In this document: piece by piece, positions 1 through 8,463 of the stretch
Layout of the letters: each line of letters starts with the position of its first letter
Position numbering within the stretch: position 1 is the first letter of the stretch
Assembly: GCF_900090325.1 (NCBI RefSeq)
Contig: NZ_FMHW01000002.1
Location: forward strand, 868,001 to 932,000
Reading direction: 5' to 3'
Source of the DNA: Micromonospora pallida
GTDB lineage: Bacteria > Actinomycetota > Actinomycetes > Mycobacteriales > Micromonosporaceae
Length of the DNA stretch: 64,000 nt
Made by a program: the position numbers and the translations under genes
Notes under the pieces: generated by a model
Databases searched by the model: none
What the model saw: only the letters and a program-made list of their open reading frames with translations
Told to the model about the DNA's origin: nothing

Positions 1-1
1 G

Positions 2-154
2 GCCGAGCAGAACTTCGCGTTCGTCGCGGCACTCGCGCAGCGTGTCGCGATCGTCAGCACCGGACGGGTGGCGTGGACCGGCAGTACGTCGGAGCTTGAG
101 AATGGTTCCGACCTGATCGACCGATACCTGTCTGCGGGGGCGAGTCAGCCGTGA
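2..154 (+). CDS. Branched-chain amino acid type ABC transporter ATP-binding protein, C-terminal end (partial)
   Basis: Only the last 50 residues lie in the window. The segment begins EQNFAFVAALAQRV and contains VSTGRV and a TGSTSEL-like end, the usual C-terminus of LivF-type ATPases that energise uptake of branched-chain amino acids or other small carboxylic acids. The stop codon overlaps the GTG start of the TetR gene, so both belong to one transcription unit. The context of acyl-CoA genes suggests uptake of the acid degraded by the downstream enzymes, which is inference. The Walker motifs are outside the window. Confidence 0.75.
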   Translation, partial: AEQNFAFVAALAQRVAIVSTGRVAWTGSTSELENGSDLIDRYLSAGASQP

Positions 155-747
155 CCGATTACAAGCGAAACTCGGCGGAAACCGAGGCCCAGATCTATGC
201 CGAGGCGCGCCGCCTGTTCAACCTGAAGGGATACGTCGGGATGACCCTGCGGGAGATTGCCGCGGGGGTGGGCATCGAGGCCCAGAGCCTCTACAACTAC
301 ACCAAGTCCAAGCAGGACCTTGTCGTGGCCCTGATGCGCCAGGGCACCCTCGCCATTCAGGAAGCGGTCGACAAGGCCGTCGCGGAGGCCGACTCGGCAC
401 CGACCGCGCAACTCTGGGCGGCGACCTTCGCCCACACCGAGCACTACTGCTCGAGCAACAAGGTGGTTCTCGTACGCGAGGGCCTGGTCCACCTCAGTGC
501 TGACCGCCGCGCAGACATCGTGGGATTGCTCAAGAGGTACGAGGAAACGTTCAAGGACATCTTGCGCTGCGGGATGGAAGCCGGCGAATTCCGTCCGCTC
601 GACGTGACCCCCACCTGCTTCGCGATCCTCGGTATGGGGGAGTCCGTCGTCAACTGGTTCGACCCCGACCGTCGGCTCGCCGCCGTCGACGTCGCGCGTA
701 CTTACGCCGACCTCGCCGTGCGGTCGGTCGCCAGGCCCCCAGCATGA
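151..747 (+). CDS. TetR/AcrR family transcriptional regulator
   Basis: This 198-residue protein has the TetR layout: an N-terminal helix-turn-helix at about residues 10-57 (TLREIAAGVGI, SLYNYTKSKQDL) and a helical ligand-binding C-terminal domain. It starts at a GTG that overlaps the stop of the ABC transporter gene and lies 29 bp before the first acyl-CoA dehydrogenase gene. By family precedent it would repress the acyl-CoA operon and release DNA when an acyl-CoA or related ligand binds; this role is inferred from position only. Confidence 0.88.
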   Translation: MTDYKRNSAETEAQIYAEARRLFNLKGYVGMTLREIAAGVGIEAQSLYNYTKSKQDLVVALMRQGTLAIQEAVDKAVAEADSAPTAQLWAATFAHTEHYCSSNKVVLVREGLVHLSADRRADIVGLLKRYEETFKDILRCGMEAGEFRPLDVTPTCFAILGMGESVVNWFDPDRRLAAVDVARTYADLAVRSVARPPA

Positions 748-776
748 CGCACCAACCGTAAGGGATACCTACTCGA

Positions 777-1904
777 ATGACAGTCACCAGCTTCAGCGAA
801 CCTCGCGCAGAGGCCTTCCGCAGGGAGATCCGATCCTGGCTCGAGGCGACCATCCCCGACCGATGGCGGTACGAGCGCGAGCGCCTCACCTCGGAGGAAG
901 CGCGGCAGTTCCAGCAGCAGTGGGACCACTTGCTGCACAAAGGCGGCTACGCGGGCCTTGCGTGGCCTTCCGAGAACGGTGGCCGTGGTCTCGGCCCGAT
1001 CGAGGAGCTGATCTACTATCAGGAGTCGGCTCGGGCGAACGCTCCCGACGGTTTCGGCCGGATCGGTCGCGTGCTCGCGGGGCCGACGATCATCGCGTGC
1101 GGTACGCCCGAGCAGCAGGCGACCTATCTGCCGCGGATTCTGGACGGCTCTGAAATCTGGTGCCAGGGGTTCTCCGAGCCCGGGGCGGGCTCAGACCTTG
1201 CCGCCGTCAGCACAACTGCCAAGTGGGTCGAGGGTGGCTACCTCGTCAACGGCCAGAAGATCTGGACCAGCTTCGCGCAGTACTCCAGGCGCTGCCTCAT
1301 GCTGGCCCGCAGCTCCGACGGTCCCCGCCACCACAACCTGACGTTCCTGCTGCTCGACATGCAGCAGCCGGGCGTCGACGTCCGCCCTATCAAGCAGATC
1401 TCCGGCGACGAGGAGTTTTCCGAGGTCTTCTTCACCGACGTGTTCGTCCCCGATGCGGACCGGGTCGGCCAGGAGGGCGAAGGCTGGCAGGTCGCCATGA
1501 CCGTGCTGACGAACGAACGCGGCACCACCGAGGCTGGCACCCGGCTGGTCGAGATCACGGCTCAGGTCGACACCCTTACCTCGTGCTGTGCCAATTGCGA
1601 CGAGCACCGGGCCCGCGCCGTGCACCTCCGCGAGCGCAACGACCTGCTCCGCTGGCACGTCCTGCGCGCCACCGAGGAGAAGGCCTCCGGCGAGGACTGG
1701 TTCCGCAGTGGGTCGACGCTCAAGGTGATCTGGAGCGAACTGCTGCAGGCTTGCGGCCGCCTCGGTGTCGAGAGCGGGTGCGCCCGGCATCGCGACTACT
1801 GGCGGCATCACTACCTGAACGCGCGGGCCGCGTCCATCTACTCCGGCACGAACGAAATCCAACGCAACATCATCACCGACCGCGTCCTGAGAGTCCCCAG
1901 GTGA
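777..1904 (+). CDS. Acyl-CoA dehydrogenase, large subunit of a probable heteromeric enzyme
   Basis: The 375-residue protein has the acyl-CoA dehydrogenase fold: FSEPGAGSD in the substrate and FAD region at about 130-140, NGQKIWTS, and a C-terminal YSGTNEIQRNII segment. In medium-chain enzymes the catalytic Glu sits in that last motif as YEGT; here the position is Ser. A Glu in TNERG at residue 247 is a candidate base, as in isovaleryl-CoA and actinobacterial steroid-type dehydrogenases. The stop overlaps the next dehydrogenase gene by 4 bp. Adjacent long and short subunits resemble the alpha2beta2 FadE pairs of steroid side-chain degradation. The substrate cannot be told from sequence. Confidence 0.88.
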   Translation: MTVTSFSEPRAEAFRREIRSWLEATIPDRWRYERERLTSEEARQFQQQWDHLLHKGGYAGLAWPSENGGRGLGPIEELIYYQESARANAPDGFGRIGRVLAGPTIIACGTPEQQATYLPRILDGSEIWCQGFSEPGAGSDLAAVSTTAKWVEGGYLVNGQKIWTSFAQYSRRCLMLARSSDGPRHHNLTFLLLDMQQPGVDVRPIKQISGDEEFSEVFFTDVFVPDADRVGQEGEGWQVAMTVLTNERGTTEAGTRLVEITAQVDTLTSCCANCDEHRARAVHLRERNDLLRWHVLRATEEKASGEDWFRSGSTLKVIWSELLQACGRLGVESGCARHRDYWRHHYLNARAASIYSGTNEIQRNIITDRVLRVPR

Positions 1905-2734
1905 CCGCCATGACAGTCCTCGTCGACGAGATCGGCGCCCTTGCCGCCGAAAACGTAGCGACCATCCTGACCAACGCGCCGGCGCAGGCCTGGCCGAAAC
2001 TCGTCGAGGGCGGCTGGGCCGCCCTGGGCGCCGATCCCGACGCCGAACTCGGCATCCGTGGCCTCCAGGAGATCGCCCGGACCGCCGGCCGCTACGAGAC
2101 GGCGACCCCGCTCGTGCCGACCCTGCTCGCTGGGCGTTGGTTCCGCCCTGACCCGCAGACCCTGGCGTCCGGCGTGAGCGTCGCCCTGCCACGGGGCGAC
2201 GAGGTCGTCGCCCCGTACATCACCGACACCATCGTCATCCTCGATGTGCAGGGCAACCCCCTGCCCGTCGAACCATCCGGTGCCCGGCGTGAGGAGTTCT
2301 CACACGCCATGCCGCTAGCCGTGCTCGACGGCCCGCCCGCAGACACGGCGCTGGCGGCCCACCACACCGTCGAGTTGCACGCCGTCCTGGCGGCGGTCGC
2401 GGTGGGCTGCGTGGACGCGGTGGCTGATCGGTCGGTGGAGTGGGCACAGACCCGCGAGCAGTTCGGCCGTCCGATCAAGGCATTCCAGGCGGTCCGACAC
2501 CACCTCGCCAACCTCCACATCGCCCGCGAGCAGGCCTGGACCGCGGCGATCGCCTGTGCCCACGAGCCGGACACCGCGCGGATGTGGTCGCGCCAGACGT
2601 GCGAGCTGGCAACGACCGCAATCGAACTCGGGATCCAGGTCCACGGCGGTGTGGGCTTCACCGAGGAGGTGGGACTACATCACTTCCTCAACCACGTGCT
2701 GCAGATCGAGTCCTTGCTGGGATCGGCCCAGTGA
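1901..2734 (+). CDS. Acyl-CoA dehydrogenase, small partner subunit
   Basis: This protein of about 277 residues is shorter than a complete acyl-CoA dehydrogenase (usually 370-400). It keeps the C-terminal helical domain: REQFGRPIKAFQAVRHHLA near residue 190 and QVHGGVGFTEE near 245, the FAD-contact segment. The GTG at 1901 overlaps the previous stop; ATG at 1910 in the same frame is an alternative start. The N-terminal half is weakly conserved. Overlap with the larger dehydrogenase points to co-translation and a hetero-oligomer in which the two chains share active sites. Confidence 0.85.
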   Translation: MTAMTVLVDEIGALAAENVATILTNAPAQAWPKLVEGGWAALGADPDAELGIRGLQEIARTAGRYETATPLVPTLLAGRWFRPDPQTLASGVSVALPRGDEVVAPYITDTIVILDVQGNPLPVEPSGARREEFSHAMPLAVLDGPPADTALAAHHTVELHAVLAAVAVGCVDAVADRSVEWAQTREQFGRPIKAFQAVRHHLANLHIAREQAWTAAIACAHEPDTARMWSRQTCELATTAIELGIQVHGGVGFTEEVGLHHFLNHVLQIESLLGSAQ

Positions 2735-3513
2735 CCACCCTGGTGTCCGACCGGCCCGCCCCAGGCGTACTGCGCCTGCGGCTGGACGGCGAGGACACGC
2801 TCAACGCACTGGACGAGGGAGCGAAGGATCAACTCCTTCACGCGTTGGCGTGCGTCTCGTCCGACAACACCACCCGAGTCGTCATGCTCACCGGCACCGG
2901 CCGTGCCTTCTGCGCGGGCGGCGACGTAAGAGCGATGGGGGAGCGCACCGCGGTCGAGACGGTGCAGGTGCTTGCCAAGGGCCGCCAAATCACCGAACGG
3001 ATCGTGGCGCTGAACAAGCCCGTGGTGGCGGCCGTGAACGGCATCGCGTCCGGCGCCGGCTTCAACCTCGCCCTCGCCTGCGACGTGGTGCTGGCGCACC
3101 GCTCGGCATGGTTCCAGCAGTCCTTCGTGAGGCTCGGACTCATCCCCGACATGGGCGGCACGTACTTCCTGGCCCAGCAAGTCGGCCTGTACCGGGCGAA
3201 GGAGATCCTGCTGTCGGCGCGCCGAATCCGCAGCGAAGAGGCGCTCGAACTCGGCTTTGTCTCCCACGTCTACGGCGACGACTTCGCAGAACAGTGCCTC
3301 GCCTACTGCGCGGACCTCGCCCGCGGCGCCACCCAGGCACTCGCAGTCACCAAACTGCTCACCAACCGCGCCGTCGAAGGATCGCTGCAGGCGGCCCTCG
3401 ACAAGGAGTCCCTCGGGCAGGCAGTCGTAGCGACCACGCACGACCACCGGGCCGCGGTCAGCGCCTTCCGGGAAAAGCGACCCCTCGACTCCGTCAATTT
3501 CATCGGAGAGTAA
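2731..3513 (+). CDS. Enoyl-CoA hydratase/isomerase family protein (PaaG-like)
   Basis: The 260-residue crotonase-fold protein has an oxyanion-hole motif GRAFCAGGDVRAM near residue 60 and ASGAGFNLALACD near 110. The position of the first catalytic Glu of crotonase is not Glu (QSFVRLGL), while IPDMGGT carries the Asp typical of PaaG-type isomerases. It may therefore isomerise a double bond rather than hydrate one. Its GTG start overlaps the stop of the small dehydrogenase subunit, placing it in the acyl-CoA operon. Confidence 0.85.
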   Translation: MTTLVSDRPAPGVLRLRLDGEDTLNALDEGAKDQLLHALACVSSDNTTRVVMLTGTGRAFCAGGDVRAMGERTAVETVQVLAKGRQITERIVALNKPVVAAVNGIASGAGFNLALACDVVLAHRSAWFQQSFVRLGLIPDMGGTYFLAQQVGLYRAKEILLSARRIRSEEALELGFVSHVYGDDFAEQCLAYCADLARGATQALAVTKLLTNRAVEGSLQAALDKESLGQAVVATTHDHRAAVSAFREKRPLDSVNFIGE

Positions 3514-3515
3514 CT

Positions 3516-4331
3516 ATGCCTCGGTTCATCACCACCCACACCGCCGGCCGGATCGGCTATCTCACCTTCAACCGGCCAGAGAAGCTGAACGCAATGAACA
3601 ACCAACTCCTGGACGAGTTCTCGGCGGAGATCGCCGCCTTGGGAGCGAACCCGGACATCTCCGTGATCGTGATCAGCGGGAACGGACGGGCGTTCAGTGT
3701 GGGGTTCGATGTCGACCCCGGAAACGGTGGATCCGACGCGGCATCCGGCCTCGAGTCGTACCTGGACTGGGAGTCGCTGCGCCGCAATATCCAGCGGTGG
3801 CTGGCGGTGTGGGACACCCCCAAGCCGGTGGTCAGCGCGATCGAGGGCTACTGCATGGGCGGGGCGACCATGCTCGCGGTCTGCACCGACATCACCGTGG
3901 TCGGCGAGGACGCGGTGATCGGATGGCCGGCGATCCCGCTCGGCGGGGGGCTCCTGAGCCCGACGACCGCCTGGCTCATCGGCCCGAAGAAGGCAAAGGA
4001 ACTGTCGTTCATTGCGGGAAGCCGGATGTCTGGCGCGGAGGCGGCCGCGCTCGGGTGGGCGAACTACGCCGTGCCTGCCGGGACAGCCCTCAAGCGCGCG
4101 GAGGCGCTCGCGCAGCAGATCGCGAAAATGCCGCTGGACCTGCTGCGGCTGAAGAAGATGGCGCTCAACCGGCACATGGACCAGCGGGGCTTCCGGGAGG
4201 CGATCCTGCAGGGCGCCGAGTGGGACGCCGTGGCGCACACCGCGCAGGGCACGCACACCATGACCCAGAAGATCAAGGAGCTTGGGCTCAAGGGCGCCAT
4301 CGGATGGTTCCACTCCGAGGAGAACGCATGA
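3516..4331 (+). CDS. Enoyl-CoA hydratase/isomerase family protein
   Basis: A second crotonase-fold protein of 271 residues: FNRPEKLNAMN at the N-terminus, GRAFSVGFDVD as the oxyanion-hole region and GYCMGGATMLAVCTD. The usual two catalytic Glu positions are not obvious (GWPAIPLGGGL replaces the PE..LG segment), so the exact reaction is uncertain. The gene starts 2 bp after the preceding stop and ends in an ATGA overlap with the acyl-CoA synthetase. Having two divergent crotonases fits successive hydration, isomerisation or ring-opening steps of one pathway. Confidence 0.83.
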   Translation: MPRFITTHTAGRIGYLTFNRPEKLNAMNNQLLDEFSAEIAALGANPDISVIVISGNGRAFSVGFDVDPGNGGSDAASGLESYLDWESLRRNIQRWLAVWDTPKPVVSAIEGYCMGGATMLAVCTDITVVGEDAVIGWPAIPLGGGLLSPTTAWLIGPKKAKELSFIAGSRMSGAEAAALGWANYAVPAGTALKRAEALAQQIAKMPLDLLRLKKMALNRHMDQRGFREAILQGAEWDAVAHTAQGTHTMTQKIKELGLKGAIGWFHSEENA

Positions 4332-5764
4332 ACCGATCAACCGCCCTCCTCGACTGGGCATTCAGCCAGCCGCGCAAGGACTGCATCGTCACCGACACGG
4401 AGCGCTACAGCTACGCGGAGGTCCGGGCCGCTGTCAAGGCCGCCGCCACGGCGCTCGCCGACCGGGTACGCTCGGGCACCCGCGTCGGGCTGTTCATCGA
4501 CAGCACACCCAACTTCATCCTGTACGAGTACGCCGTCTTCTACCTCGGCGGCGTGGTGACACCGATCAACCGGGCAATGAAGCAGGAGGAGGTTCAGCGT
4601 CTGGTCGAACGGCTCGGCATCTCTGTGGTCGTGTGCGACACGCCGCTGGACCTCGGTCCGGAAGTCGCGACCCACCTGGTGACCGGCGAGTTCGACGTGC
4701 CGACGGTCACCGAGTACGTCGCCCCGGCTCAACTCGGCATCGACGACCCGGCGATGCTGTTGCAGACCTCCGGCTCGACAGGCGAGCCGAAAGGCGTGCT
4801 GCTGGCGCAACGGAATCTCGCCGCCAACTACGACCCGACCTATCGCTGGATCGGAGTCGGCAAGGACGACACCATCCTGTTGGCGCTGCCGATCTTCAAC
4901 ACGTACGCCCTCAACCAAGGCATCAACATGATGGCGATGTCCGGCGCGTCGATGCGGTTGCTGCGCAGGTTCTCACCCGACGCCGTAGCCGAGGCCCTCA
5001 GGGACAGCCGTCCGACGTTCCTGCCGATGGTACCGACGATGCTGGCCCGGCTCCGGCAGGCCGACGTCCGGTACGACGGGCCCATCAAGGTAGGCATCGG
5101 CGCAGCCCCCTCGCCAACCGAAATCGCCGCCGACGCGTGGGCCGTGTTTCCCCGGGCCCACCTGTACCTCGGCTACGGGCTCACCGAGGCTACGGCGATC
5201 GCCAGCCTCAACCACATCGGTACCGCCGCCGACCACCACGACGACTTCACGAGTACGGGCCCGATCGTGTCCGGCATCGAGGTGCGAATCGACGAGCCCT
5301 CAGGGGACGACCAGCGCGGTGAGATCCTCATCAAGGGCGACTCCGTTCTGCGCGGGTACGTCGGGACCGACGAACCGGTGCCCGTGGAGGACGGCTGGTT
5401 GCACACCGGTGACGTGGGGTTCTTCAAGGAGGGGCGGCTGACCATCGTCGACCGGATCCGGGAACTCATCATCCGCGGCGGGCAGAACATCTACCCCGGT
5501 GAACTGGAAAAGGTTCTAACGAGCCACCCGGCCGTGCTGGAGGCCGCCGTGGTCGGACGCCCAGACCAGGATCTGGGCGAGGTGCCGGTGGCCTTTGTCG
5601 TCCCACGGCCCGGCTTCCGGCCATCCCCCGACGAGCTACGGGACTGGACCAAGGCGCGTCTGGCGGCGTTCAAGGTGCCGGCCGAGGTGGTGGTGCAGGA
5701 CAACCTGCCTAGGACACCCACAGGAAAGATTCAGAAGCGTGAGCTTCGTGCGTACGGTCGATAA
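4328..5764 (+). CDS. AMP-forming acyl-CoA synthetase (class I adenylate-forming)
   Basis: The 478-residue enzyme carries the adenylate-forming motifs in order: LLQTSGSTGEPKGV (P-loop, about 155), YGLTEATAIAS (about 280), GWLHTGDVGF (about 355), RELIIRGGQNIYPGE (hinge, about 380) and the C-terminal catalytic Lys in TPTGKIQKREL. It would activate a free carboxylic acid to its CoA thioester for the surrounding dehydrogenases and crotonases. It starts at an ATG overlapping the previous stop. It is shorter than fatty acid FadD enzymes, suggesting a small or cyclic acid, but the substrate is unknown. Confidence 0.9.
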   Translation: MNRSTALLDWAFSQPRKDCIVTDTERYSYAEVRAAVKAAATALADRVRSGTRVGLFIDSTPNFILYEYAVFYLGGVVTPINRAMKQEEVQRLVERLGISVVVCDTPLDLGPEVATHLVTGEFDVPTVTEYVAPAQLGIDDPAMLLQTSGSTGEPKGVLLAQRNLAANYDPTYRWIGVGKDDTILLALPIFNTYALNQGINMMAMSGASMRLLRRFSPDAVAEALRDSRPTFLPMVPTMLARLRQADVRYDGPIKVGIGAAPSPTEIAADAWAVFPRAHLYLGYGLTEATAIASLNHIGTAADHHDDFTSTGPIVSGIEVRIDEPSGDDQRGEILIKGDSVLRGYVGTDEPVPVEDGWLHTGDVGFFKEGRLTIVDRIRELIIRGGQNIYPGELEKVLTSHPAVLEAAVVGRPDQDLGEVPVAFVVPRPGFRPSPDELRDWTKARLAAFKVPAEVVVQDNLPRTPTGKIQKRELRAYGR

Positions 5765-6422
5765 CTCCAGGCCCGCCTATGAACGTCGTGGGCTGGCACA
5801 GGTCGAGCATCTCGTCCGCGCCCATCTCCACACGCCGGTAGCACGGACCGCTCCGCGACCGGCGGTTACCGTCGTGCTCCTGCGCGATGGCGAACCGGGT
5901 CTTGAAGCGTTCCTGTTGGAGTGCGCATCCACAATGGCCTTCGCACCACGGCAGACAGTGTTTCCGGGCGGGTCGCTCGACGCCGCCGACGCACACGTGC
6001 GCGCCTTCGCCGATTGCGAAGAACTGGCGTCCTGGGGCAAGGGATTCGGCTGCGACCTCGAGCACGCAGCGCAACTACTGGTCGCCGCCGTACGCGAGGT
6101 TTTCGAGGAATCCGGCGTCCTTCTCGCCCTGGACACGCGCACCGGCCACCCGATCCCGGGCGCCGGTCTTGCCGCCTGTCGGCAGGAACTTGTGACCAAG
6201 ACCCGCACCTTCGCCGACGTCCTAGAAGCCACTGGCGCCGTGCTCTCGCCGGCGCTCCTGTATCCGTGGGCGCGTTGGGTGACACCCGAGTGGTCCCCAC
6301 GCCGGTACGACACCCATTTCCTTGTGGCAGCGCTGCCGACCGGGCAGTGGGCGACCGACGGCAGCGGTGAGGCGGTCTCGGTCGCCTGGCGAACGTCCGC
6401 TGACGGGCGGGCAGACTCATGA
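5739..6422 (+). CDS. NUDIX hydrolase (NUDT19-like CoA/acyl-CoA diphosphatase type)
   Basis: This protein of about 227 residues has a split Nudix box: FPGGSLDAAD, an insertion of about 35 residues, then AVREVFEESGVLL with the metal-binding REXXEE core. That arrangement is typical of NUDT7/NUDT19-like enzymes, which hydrolyse CoA or acyl-CoA. It starts at GTG 5739 (or 5748) inside the end of the synthetase gene, so it is translationally coupled. A role in trimming CoA esters in the same pathway is plausible but unproven. Confidence 0.8.
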   Translation: MSFVRTVDNSRPAYERRGLAQVEHLVRAHLHTPVARTAPRPAVTVVLLRDGEPGLEAFLLECASTMAFAPRQTVFPGGSLDAADAHVRAFADCEELASWGKGFGCDLEHAAQLLVAAVREVFEESGVLLALDTRTGHPIPGAGLAACRQELVTKTRTFADVLEATGAVLSPALLYPWARWVTPEWSPRRYDTHFLVAALPTGQWATDGSGEAVSVAWRTSADGRADS

Positions 6423-6432
6423 GACTCGTGCC

Positions 6433-7418
6433 ATGAGCGTCGATTCCACATGCCGCATCGCGGTTCTCGATGACTACCAGAGGGTCGCCCTCACCTCGGC
6501 GAACTGGCGCACCCTGCCGCCGGGCTGCCAGGTGACGGTCGCCCGTCGACTCCTTCGCGGGCAGGTGCTCATCGACTTCCTCGCCGGCGCGCACGTCGTG
6601 GTGGCAATGCGCGAGCGCACTCCCATCAACCGTGACCTGTTTGACCTGTTGCCGGGCCTCAAGTTGATCGTCACCACCGGGATGGTCAACGCGGCCATCG
6701 ACATGGACGCTGCGCGTGAGCATGGCATCGCGGTATGCGGAACCCGCTCGCTCGCCGGCCCCGCCAGGGAGCTCACCTGGGCCCTGATCATGGCATGCCT
6801 ACGGCGTCGATCATGGCATGCCTGCGGCGTCTGCCCGAGGAACTGGCCGCCATGGCTACAGGCGGCTGGCAGACGACGATCGGAACGGAACTGGAAGGCA
6901 AGAGACTCGGCATTGTCGGGCTCGGGCACATCGGGCGGCGAGTGGCTCGCATCGCACGAGTGTTCGGCATGGATGTCGTCGCCTGGTCGCAGAACCTTAC
7001 TGAGGAGTCCGCAGCCGCGGCAGATGCCCGGCGGGTCAGCAAGCAGGAACTTTTCTCCAACTCTGACGTCATCACGGTGCATCTCAAGCTCGGCGAACGC
7101 ACCCGTCACCTCATCACCGCGCACGAACTTGCACTTATGCGGCCACGCGCCTACCTGATCAACACGTCCCGCGGGCCGATCGTTGACGAGACCGCCCTCC
7201 TACACGCCGTGCGCAAGGGCCAGATCGCCGGTGCGGCACTGGACGTCTACGACCAAGAGCCGTTGCCACACGACCACCCCTTTCGGCGCACCCCCGGCAT
7301 CCTGGCGACAGGACACGTCGGCTACCTGACCGACGGGAACTACCGGATCTACTACGAGGATGCCGTCGAAGACATCGGCGCGTACCTCACAGGAACACCG
7401 ATCCGTCGGATCAACTGA
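6433..7418 (+). pseudogene. D-isomer specific 2-hydroxyacid dehydrogenase, frameshifted by a 23-bp tandem duplication
   Basis: The N-terminal part (from ATG 6433) and the C-terminal part (to 7418) lie in different frames. Together they encode a complete NAD-dependent D-2-hydroxyacid dehydrogenase: IVGLGHIGRRVARIA as the nucleotide-binding loop, NTSRGPIVDE (catalytic Arg), DVYDQEP (Glu) and ATGHVGYLT (His). The break falls in two copies of a 23-bp unit at 6786-6808 and 6809-6831. Removing one copy joins ALIMACLRR directly to LPEELAAM in frame. The gene is therefore inactivated by a simple slippage duplication, unless it switches by copy-number change or the duplication is an assembly artefact. 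Confidence 0.85.
6786..6831. repeat. Two tandem copies of a 23-bp unit (frameshifting)
   Basis: The unit starting GATCATGGCATGCCT occurs at 6786-6808 and again at 6809-6831 with one substitution (A to G at the sixteenth base). Because 23 is not a multiple of three, it shifts the frame of the 2-hydroxyacid dehydrogenase gene. Confidence 0.92.
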
Positions 7419-7447
7419 TCCGGCATCAGACGTGAGGGGAACAGCAC

Positions 7448-8191
7448 ATGCAGTTGCTGGCGGGACGAACCGCCGTGGTCACCGGAGCGGCTCAAGGCTT
7501 GGGCCATAGCATCGCGGCGGCGTTCGCCGCGCAGGGGGCAAATGTCGTCCTCGGTGACATCTCCGCAGAACATGTGACCGCCACGGCCAGGTCGTTGAAC
7601 ATCGGTGAGCGAGCGGTCGGTATCGCCTGCGACGTGACCGACGCCGACGACGTGTCTGCCCTACTCAACGTGGCCCTCAAGCGGTACGGCAGCCTTGATG
7701 TCCTGGTCAACAATGCGGGATTCACCAGGGACGCGACGATGCGCAAGATGTCCGAGCAAGATTTCGACTCGGTGATCGCCGTGCATCTCAAGGGCACCTG
7801 GCTCGGCACCCGAGCGGCGTCCGCGCTCATGCGCGAGCGGGGGACCGGCGGCTCGATCGTGAATGTGTCGTCGATCTCCGGAAAGGTTGGCAACCCGGGG
7901 CAGACGAACTACAGCGCGGCAAAGGCGGGCATCGTAGGTCTCACCAAAGCGGCGGCGAAGGAGTTGGGCTTCGCCGGCATCCGGGTGAATGCCATCCAGC
8001 CGGGCATCATCGAGACCGCAATGACGGCCGCTATGCGCGAGGACATCCGCGAGGCCCGCCTCAAGGAAGTGCCGCTCGGCCGGTTTGGCCGGCCCGAGGA
8101 GGTTGCCTCGGTGGCACTGTTCCTGGCCAGTGACATGGCGAGCTATCTGACCGGCACGGTCATCGAGATCTCCGGGGGTCGAAACATCTGA
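7448..8191 (+). CDS. Short-chain dehydrogenase/reductase (FabG-like)
   Basis: The 247-residue protein has all classical SDR motifs: TGAAQGLG (NAD(P)-binding glycine motif, about 12-19), DVTDADD, NNAG (about 89), catalytic Ser in VSSISGKVG, and YSAAK (about 154-158). The ending [18 protein letters not shown]...GTVIEISGG is that of FabG/3-hydroxyacyl-CoA dehydrogenase relatives. It starts at an ATG after a purine-rich GAGGGGAAC site. In this operon it probably oxidises the 3-hydroxyacyl-CoA made by a crotonase before thiolysis. Confidence 0.9.
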   Translation: MQLLAGRTAVVTGAAQGLGHSIAAAFAAQGANVVLGDISAEHVTATARSLNIGERAVGIACDVTDADDVSALLNVALKRYGSLDVLVNNAGFTRDATMRKMSEQDFDSVIAVHLKGTWLGTRAASALMRERGTGGSIVNVSSISGKVGNPGQTNYSAAKAGIVGLTKAAAKELGFAGIRVNAIQPGIIETAMTAAMREDIREARLKEVPLGRFGRPEEVASVALFLASDMASYLTGTVIEISGGRNI

Positions 8192-8463
8192 GCCCCGACC
8201 CCTGCCGCGACGTAGCCGGGGCGGGCAAGCACCAAGCGCATCTCAGCCCACAGCCGCGTGAGCGTAGCGGTGCCAACCTCCGGTGGGATGGCCCCAGGCG
8301 GCGGGCTGCGGCACCGTCAGCCACCCCCGATGCTTTCGATCCACACCCGTGAGCTTGTGACCAGGACAACGGCGCGCCTGCCCTCTCGCAGGATGCCCGC
8401 CGAGCCGCCCACCGCCACCGAACGCACCACGATGCGTGCTTTCACGGCCAGAAGGAGTTCCTC

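Noticed and set aside
1160..1909. Extended N-terminus of the small acyl-CoA dehydrogenase reading frame
   Set aside because: The upstream part is Arg/Pro-rich shadow sequence inside the large subunit gene. The conserved protein begins at 1901-1910.
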